Assembly: GCA_037903475.1 (NCBI GenBank)
Contig: JBAJFG010000297.1
Coordinates: forward strand, 1,240,001 to 1,304,000
Direction of reading: 5' to 3'
DNA length: 64,000 bases
DNA from: Ancylostoma caninum
Lineage: Eukaryota > Nematoda > Chromadorea > Rhabditida > Ancylostomatidae
The notes below the pieces were generated by a model. It was not told the DNA's origin and did not search any database. It saw nothing but the letters and a program-made list of their open reading frames with translations. Positions 58,800 through 64,000 of the stretch are shown here, in pieces; positions within the stretch are counted from its first letter, which is position 1; the number at the start of each line of letters is the position of its first letter. The position numbers and the translations under genes were made by a program.

Positions 58800-60505
58800 C
58801 AGAAATTTTCGCTTCTTAGCTCACGATCCAGTCGTGATCCGATCGACTGTGTGGTCAATTTCGGATGCATTTGCCCAGTTCGGAAGCATTTTCCCAGTTC
58901 TTCAAATCAGTCTACAAATTGCAATCCACTGGAGATAGCAGCTGCCCCAAGTTCACGACGGCACAACTTGATTTTATCGACATCACCAGTCAATGTGTTT
59001 ATGAAACACTTATCCATCTGCCATCCCACACGTCATCATCCCCAGACAGCCTTTCCTACATCTTCAAGAAAGCGGCGTTAGCTCTTACCTCAGTTCTCAC
59101 TCTACTCTTTAATCGTATTCTTCTCCATGGAGGGATCCCCTCTATATGGCGCCTAGGATTAGTTAAGCCAATATTCAAAAAAAGGTTCCAAATCTGATGT
59201 CCGGAATCATAGACCGGTATGCCTCACCTCGTGTACGAGCAGAGTTCTGGAAAGAATAGCGTGCAAACATCGTATCTCAAATCACATCAGCTTCACGAGT
59301 AAAAAATCAACGGTCTCAGCCTTAATATCTAGTGTCCCGTCCTTGCAGAGAACGCTTGATACACGTGGATATATAACACGCTAGCTATAGCTTGTTACAT
59401 CGATTATACCAAAGCGTTTGACTCAATTCCATTAAACCTTTTGTTTGTCAAGTTATCTTCCTATGGTATAACGGGATGCCTCTTTCATTTCCTACATTCC
59501 TTTCTCTCTGATCGCTATCAGCGAGTGCTGGTTAACGGGCGTTTTCCGAAGTTTAACATGCACCCAGTGGTGTCTCTCAGGGTTCTTGTTTGGGCCAGTG
59601 GTGTTTAATCTCTATATTAACGACCTTCCTGACTGCCCCCCCCCCCCTGGTGTTCGGTGCACGATCTACGCTGAGGACTGCAAATTCTTTTCGGTAAATT
59701 CGCATACCCAGATCCAGCTAGCCTTAGATGCTGCTTTGGAGTGGTCCACTAAGTGGAAGATGGACATATCTAAGGAGAAAACAACCGTGATGCTAGTTGG
59801 TCCATACCATCCCACCAACTATAAATTCTTCCTTGGTGGTCACGGGCTCTCTATATCTGGCTCCATTAAAGATCTTGGCATTACCTACTCGAACAATCTC
59901 AGTTTTGACAAGCATATAGGAGATATTGTACAAACTGCCTTCAAGCAATCAAACTTTATCCTAAAATCCATCTGTACACGCAACCTGGACACATTATTTA
60001 AGCTTTGTGTTGCATATGTAAGACCGCTACTCGAGTATGGCACCCCGCTATGGTCCCCCATCAAAGTTATACTAGTAAATGAGCTAGAAAACGTTCAGAG
60101 GTCGTTTACGAAGTGCATTTTTGCAAGAAATGGCTTATTTCGCATATCGTACCAAGAACGGCTTATGCGTTTGAACAGCACCTCATTGCAGTTCAGGCGG
60201 ATCATGCACGACCAGAACCTCCTCTCTAAGATTGTATTTGGCGAAGTCGATGTTGACAGGATCTTTTTTCCTTCGCTACTTTCAGCAATAGAACTAGAGG
60301 GCACATGTTCAGATGTTTGGCAAACATAGCGCGATCGCAGCAATACCATGATTCGTTTATACCAAGTAGCATCAGGGTGTGGAATAACCTCCCATGCTCT
60401 GTCTTCCAATCTACGTCGGCCGCTGCATTTAGTGCAAAACTGCAGAAAATTCTCAGAGAGAGAGAGAGGGTTATATCAATTTTAGTCAGAGAAGGTAATA
60501 ACTAA
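58800..60505 (+). pseudogene. CR1/Jockey-like LINE reverse transcriptase remnant 2
   Basis: In order: 'SEAFSQFFKSVYKL' and 'SPDSLSYIFKKAALALTSVL' (58.88-59.1 kb), 'GGIPSIWRLGLVKPIFKK' (59.13-59.19 kb), 'NHRPVCLTSC' (about 59.21 kb), 'IDYTKAFDSIPLNLLFVKL' (59.4-59.46 kb), 'FGPVVFNLYINDLPDCPPP' and 'IYAEDCKFF' (59.59-59.68 kb), then thumb and C-terminal blocks ('CVAYVRPLLEYGTPLWSP') to a frame change near 60.3 kb and 'IPSSIRVWNNLPCSVF'. The catalytic YADD reads YAED (codon GAG at 59673-59675). Frameshifts occur near 59.19, 59.58 and 60.3 kb. The upstream endonuclease was not recognised. Confidence 0.8.
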
Positions 60506-62143
60506 TACACATTTTCCAGCAGGATCGTCGAAATGCACGTTTGTCTCTCTCGCAGTGTTGTTCACCACATTCTAGCTCTTGCCTATCTCCTGCCTCGGTC
60601 ACCTCCCTTAGTTTCCGTTGCATAAATCACACTGATCACGATTCGTTTCGATGTTCTTGATATGTTATGGTTTGGTCAGTTGATGCGACTAACGCGTCAG
60701 TGTTATGATCGCAGTCACACACAGTTATACCATATATTTGTTCCTATTTCACCCCAGTCACTGATCGGATCTGCCGGGTGCGGCATGTGGAGCTTGGGTT
60801 GGTTGACGGATCTACTAAGTTGGTATCCGGAGCCCCGATATACCTCTCCAAGGACATGCGGTGTTGGCGGCCACCGCTCTTCCTTGCGTTGCCACCCACA
60901 GCCTTCTACCTACCCATGATCCCATAGAATTTTCATCCGTTTATATTCTGTTCATTGTAGCTTTCTTGTCCTGATTTTTCTGGTTTTTTTTTATTTACTT
61001 ATCAGAGAGTATCTAATCTACTGCTCTAAATGCTGTTACACTTGGACTGATAATAAATCATTGACACAAGAAGAGCACCAGCTAGAACTTCTTTTATAAC
61101 GAGTAATGGCAGGTAATACCTGGATCAGCAGGACTACGAGGCAGTAAGTTTTGCGAGTTTCCTTGCTAGCATTGAGCTCTAACATTCTCACTGGGGCGCT
61201 GCCGACGGAATCTGCTTTACTACTCAATTATCTGATTGCGTCAAGAAAAGATGACAATAATGGTAGCCCTATCGACTTTTTTGATCGACCCCATCCGTGA
61301 AACTTGACCACCCTGCTCTAATCTAGCTAAACTGGAGGATCTCAGAACTGTTTCCTTTAAAATGAAATTTGACAAAATCGAACACTTTACATGTGCTCCC
61401 CATAGTCTAAAACCTAAGCTTAGGTTGGAAACCAGGTGGCGGAATTTTCCATGGGTGCTGCTATCAAGAACGGGGGGCGGCAATGAGGGGAGGGGGGTAA
61501 AGAGGCTCCCAAGGCTTGCTGACAGTCATAGCCTGGCTTGGGAGTACCCTAGGAGATTTTGCGCGTTTGCTGCAGCGGATCGCGGCCACGCCCATCGCCC
61601 CGCTCACATACCGATCTCATATGCAGACTTGAAGGGGGGGGGGGGCGGAACTCGACAAACTGACGAGTGATATCCTGTCTATTTTGTATCAAAATGCCCT
61701 TTTTGAAGTGTTTCAAGCCTTTACAATAGATGTCACATTTCTCGAAATCTTCTGAAACTTTGAAAACAAGGGTTATTTGAAATGTTTTCATCTCGCATTT
61801 GGCATTTGTTTTATATCGTGATGTCTTTTTTGAACAATTAACCTTTGCCTCTGGCACCCTTGAGTGTGCCGATATGTTGCGAGGGCGGGGCGTCAGCCTC
61901 ACTCTCTATTGTTGCATCCATACCGGCAATACGCTGGAATCGAGATAAACGATTATTACCACTGAACCACTGTTTTATTCTGAACGGCGCCACCCAACCG
62001 CCCAGAAACCTAAAGGCGCCACCGAAGTGCCTAAGTCACCCATTTTTGGTGCATCAGCTAATCTAAAGCCGCATTTAGGGTTAGATTTACCTAACCTAGA
62101 GACTCAGTTAGCCCTAAATTGCAAACCCTCGTTTGCCCACCTT
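60506..62143. other. Unresolved, including probable 5' part of the BEL element
   Basis: No gene recognised to about 61.8 kb; a G-run lies at 61635-61646. From about 61.81 kb to the gag start the sequence should include the leader and perhaps the 5' LTR of the BEL/Pao element, but the LTR limits cannot be set because the 3' LTR lies beyond the window. Confidence 0.35.
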
Positions 62144-62223
62144 TCTAAGCTCAACAGCAGCTTTCCTTTTTCATTCTAAGCTCAACAGCAGCTAATCTTT
62201 TCCACTCCAAACTCAACAGCAGC
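62144..62223. repeat. Three spaced copies of a CTCAACAGCAGC motif in the retrotransposon leader
   Basis: TCTAAGCTCAACAGCAGC occurs at 62144-62161 and 62175-62192, and a variant at 62207-62223, with pyrimidine-rich spacers. It lies 37 bp before the gag start codon. Confidence 0.75.
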
Positions 62224-62259
62224 AAAATTTTCCCACTCCAAGAGTTCGCGCAAGCAAAC

Positions 62260-64000
62260 ATGACGCTTTATCTCTACAAAAAAGCAATAACCACCAGCTC
62301 TTCCAACTTGGCAGATGTTCTCAAAAAATATGAGGGTTATGGAGAAAAAGTCGATTATCCTGAGGATGATAATCAACGCCACGAAAAGTGTTCAAACAAC
62401 CTAGTATTGCTCACAACGTGCCTAGGACAAATCAGGTTGCATATTGACAATCTAGAGAGCAAAATTGAAAGAATGGAAGAATTTTACATGAGTGTAAAGT
62501 CAAAAACAGAGCAAAAAGATATGATCGCTGAAATTGAAGAATTGGAAAGAGAGTCCCAATATTTGAAAAATAATGAAGGATGCCACTTCATTCGCCTTCA
62601 CTATCGAGTCTCAAATCGCAGACACAAAAATTAACTTGCAAAACGTCCAGGTTAAGCTCAAACTTCCCATCCAACACTCATTTCAAAGGGGAAACACACA
62701 GCACCGAGGTGGGAGAGTCCAGCATCACCAGTAACGAGATGACTGAGACGAGTTCATCCACGAATAAAAAGCCTCGGACTGTCAAACCACCGTCGATCAC
62801 GTTGCCTAAGTTTTATGGAAACCAAGAGGAGTTTCCAGAGTTCCGGGCCATATTTAGTCCTTGATACACGAAAACGGTGAGCTGTCTTCAATTGAGAAAA
62901 TCGTACTCCTCAAGGAAAGCCTTAAAGGGTCGGCAAAAAAAGCGATCCGTGGCATAAAACTCATACCTAGCAATTACAACTAGATGGTGGACACCATAAC
63001 AAAGCGATTTGGCAACAAGCCAACAAACAGGTCAAAAATAGTCCAAAAACTGTTTGAATTAAAGTCAGCAGGTAGCAGAGCGGGAAGCTCTCAGGAGTGT
63101 TTTGACTCCATCAAGACTTTAGTCAATCAAATGGTCTCAGCCGGCTACGACATTCGGGACACATGCGATCCCATGTGGACAGAGACCATTCTAAAGAAAT
63201 TTTCTCACGAAATCGTAAAAGATATCCTGGTAGAGAACCAGGAAACGGAGACAATGAAGGTCGACGATCTGCTGGAGATCCTGGAACGGGAAGTTACGGC
63301 CAAAACGTACATAGAACTTCGCCTTGGACCCGGTCAGCAGAATAACTACGAAACAGATGACCACCACAACCAAGTATCAACATGCATTTCTTGCGGCATG
63401 TCAAACCACCAGTCCTCAGTGTGCAGGACTGTTACTGACAAACTGAAACGCCGTGAACTACTCAAGCAAAACAAAACGTGCTGAAAATGTTTCCAAAGCA
63501 CGCATTCCAGTAGCAGTTGTAGAAAAACCAAACTGCAGTAACTGTGGTCGAACTCACCACTTTTCCGTGTGCATGACGTCCGACAGGTCCGTACCAAATC
63601 CTCCTGCGGCAAACCCACCAGCATCCGCCGCTCGTTGGTCAAGGAATGAAACCAACCAGAACGGTTTCAATAACAGATCGTCCGCACGGGGTCTTCAACC
63701 CACAAATAGGTATGCGAATCCTAGCAATGATGCTAGACGTCAACACACTGGCGCTAACCAACCGCTCATCTCCAATCAGAACATTGAAAATGGAATGGGT
63801 GAAAGGCCTACCTATAGGCAAAACGAGCAGCTCTTTCTTATGACAGCTGAAGGGAATGTGTGGAACTACAAAACACAAAACTTCGAGAAGGCACTGTTCT
63901 TTTTCGACACAGGCGCTCAAAAGACAGTTATTGAGGAGGCTCTAGCGGATAAACTTGGTCTTCTACGAGTTACATCCGAAACCTGCGTAATGTCAGGCAT
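62260..64000 (+). pseudogene. BEL/Pao retrotransposon gag-protease, frame-broken, truncated by the window edge
   Basis: It starts 'MTLYLYKKAITTSSSNLADV' with a coiled coil ('IDNLESKIERMEEFYMSVKS'). Two frame changes near 62.58-62.7 kb lead to 'PPSITLPKFYGNQEEFPEF', a gag block typical of BEL elements. A third near 62.87 kb leads to 'SSIEKIVLLKESLKGSAKKA'. A TAG (62981-62983) and a TGA (63482-63484) interrupt this last frame. Zinc-knuckle-type Cys/His motifs follow: 'CISCGMSNHQSSVC' and 'CSNCGRTHHFSVC', with a third in between containing 'KCF'. The aspartic protease active site 'FFDTGAQKTVIEE' begins at about 63.9 kb. RT, RNase H and integrase would lie beyond 64000. The order gag, zinc knuckles, protease in one frame system fits BEL/Pao rather than Gypsy. 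Confidence 0.85.

Overview
This window is eukaryotic, nematode-type nuclear DNA, most likely from a parasitic clade V (strongylid or hookworm-like) worm. The grounds are a gene encoding a nematode-restricted SXP/RAL-2-like secreted protein, very short introns (48-75 bp) ending in T-rich ...TTTCAG/TTTTCAG acceptors, a likely splice-leader acceptor directly before a start codon, and a repeat set of mariner/Tc1 elements, RTE and CR1-like LINEs, a BEL/Pao retrotransposon and many short inverted-terminal-repeat elements. The species call is inference. I see no bacterial operons, CRISPR array, rRNA or confident functional tRNA.

Only two host genes can be assembled with confidence. The first, on the plus strand at 13091-14172, has four exons and encodes a 137-residue secreted protein. 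The second, on the plus strand at about 49323-55830, has ten exons and encodes a type I membrane protein: five EGF-like modules, one transmembrane helix and a basic cytoplasmic tail. Splice phases agree across all its junctions except one.

The rest is mostly transposon-derived. In order: 43-192, a 150-bp MITE (partial copy at 5.6 kb, full copy at 38.1 kb); 6.4-9.4 kb, two elements sharing the terminal sequence GGATGAGCGGA but carrying different internal 7-nt arrays, with a tRNA-like SINE between them; 10.7-12.5 kb, a three-level nest of inverted-repeat elements; 15.4, 30.65 and 40.5 kb, three copies of a hAT-type MITE with 8-bp target duplications; 17.8-19.2 kb, two adjacent TTAA elements (a third at 48.2 kb); 19.8-22.1 kb, an RTE remnant split by a MITE; 23.1-24.1 kb, a Tc1-like DD34E pseudogene; 24.9-26.2 kb, a nearly intact mariner; 29.9-31.55 kb, a CR1-like LINE split by a hAT MITE; 31.5-32.6 kb, an inverted pair of tRNA-like repeats; 38.3-40.0 kb, a large inverted-repeat element; 42.9-43.4 kb, a mariner remnant; 45.1-48.2 kb, an RTE with endonuclease and RT; 56.7-58.0 kb, a second mariner; 58.8-60.5 kb, a second CR1-like LINE; 62.1-64.0 kb, the gag-protease part of a BEL/Pao element that runs off the window.

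All transposon coding regions appear broken. Several in-frame stops fall where the family has tryptophan (TGG to TAG/TGA), including the same conserved Trp in both mariners. There is no sign of a multigene pathway; the interest lies in the nested mobile elements, the shared element ends and the two host genes.
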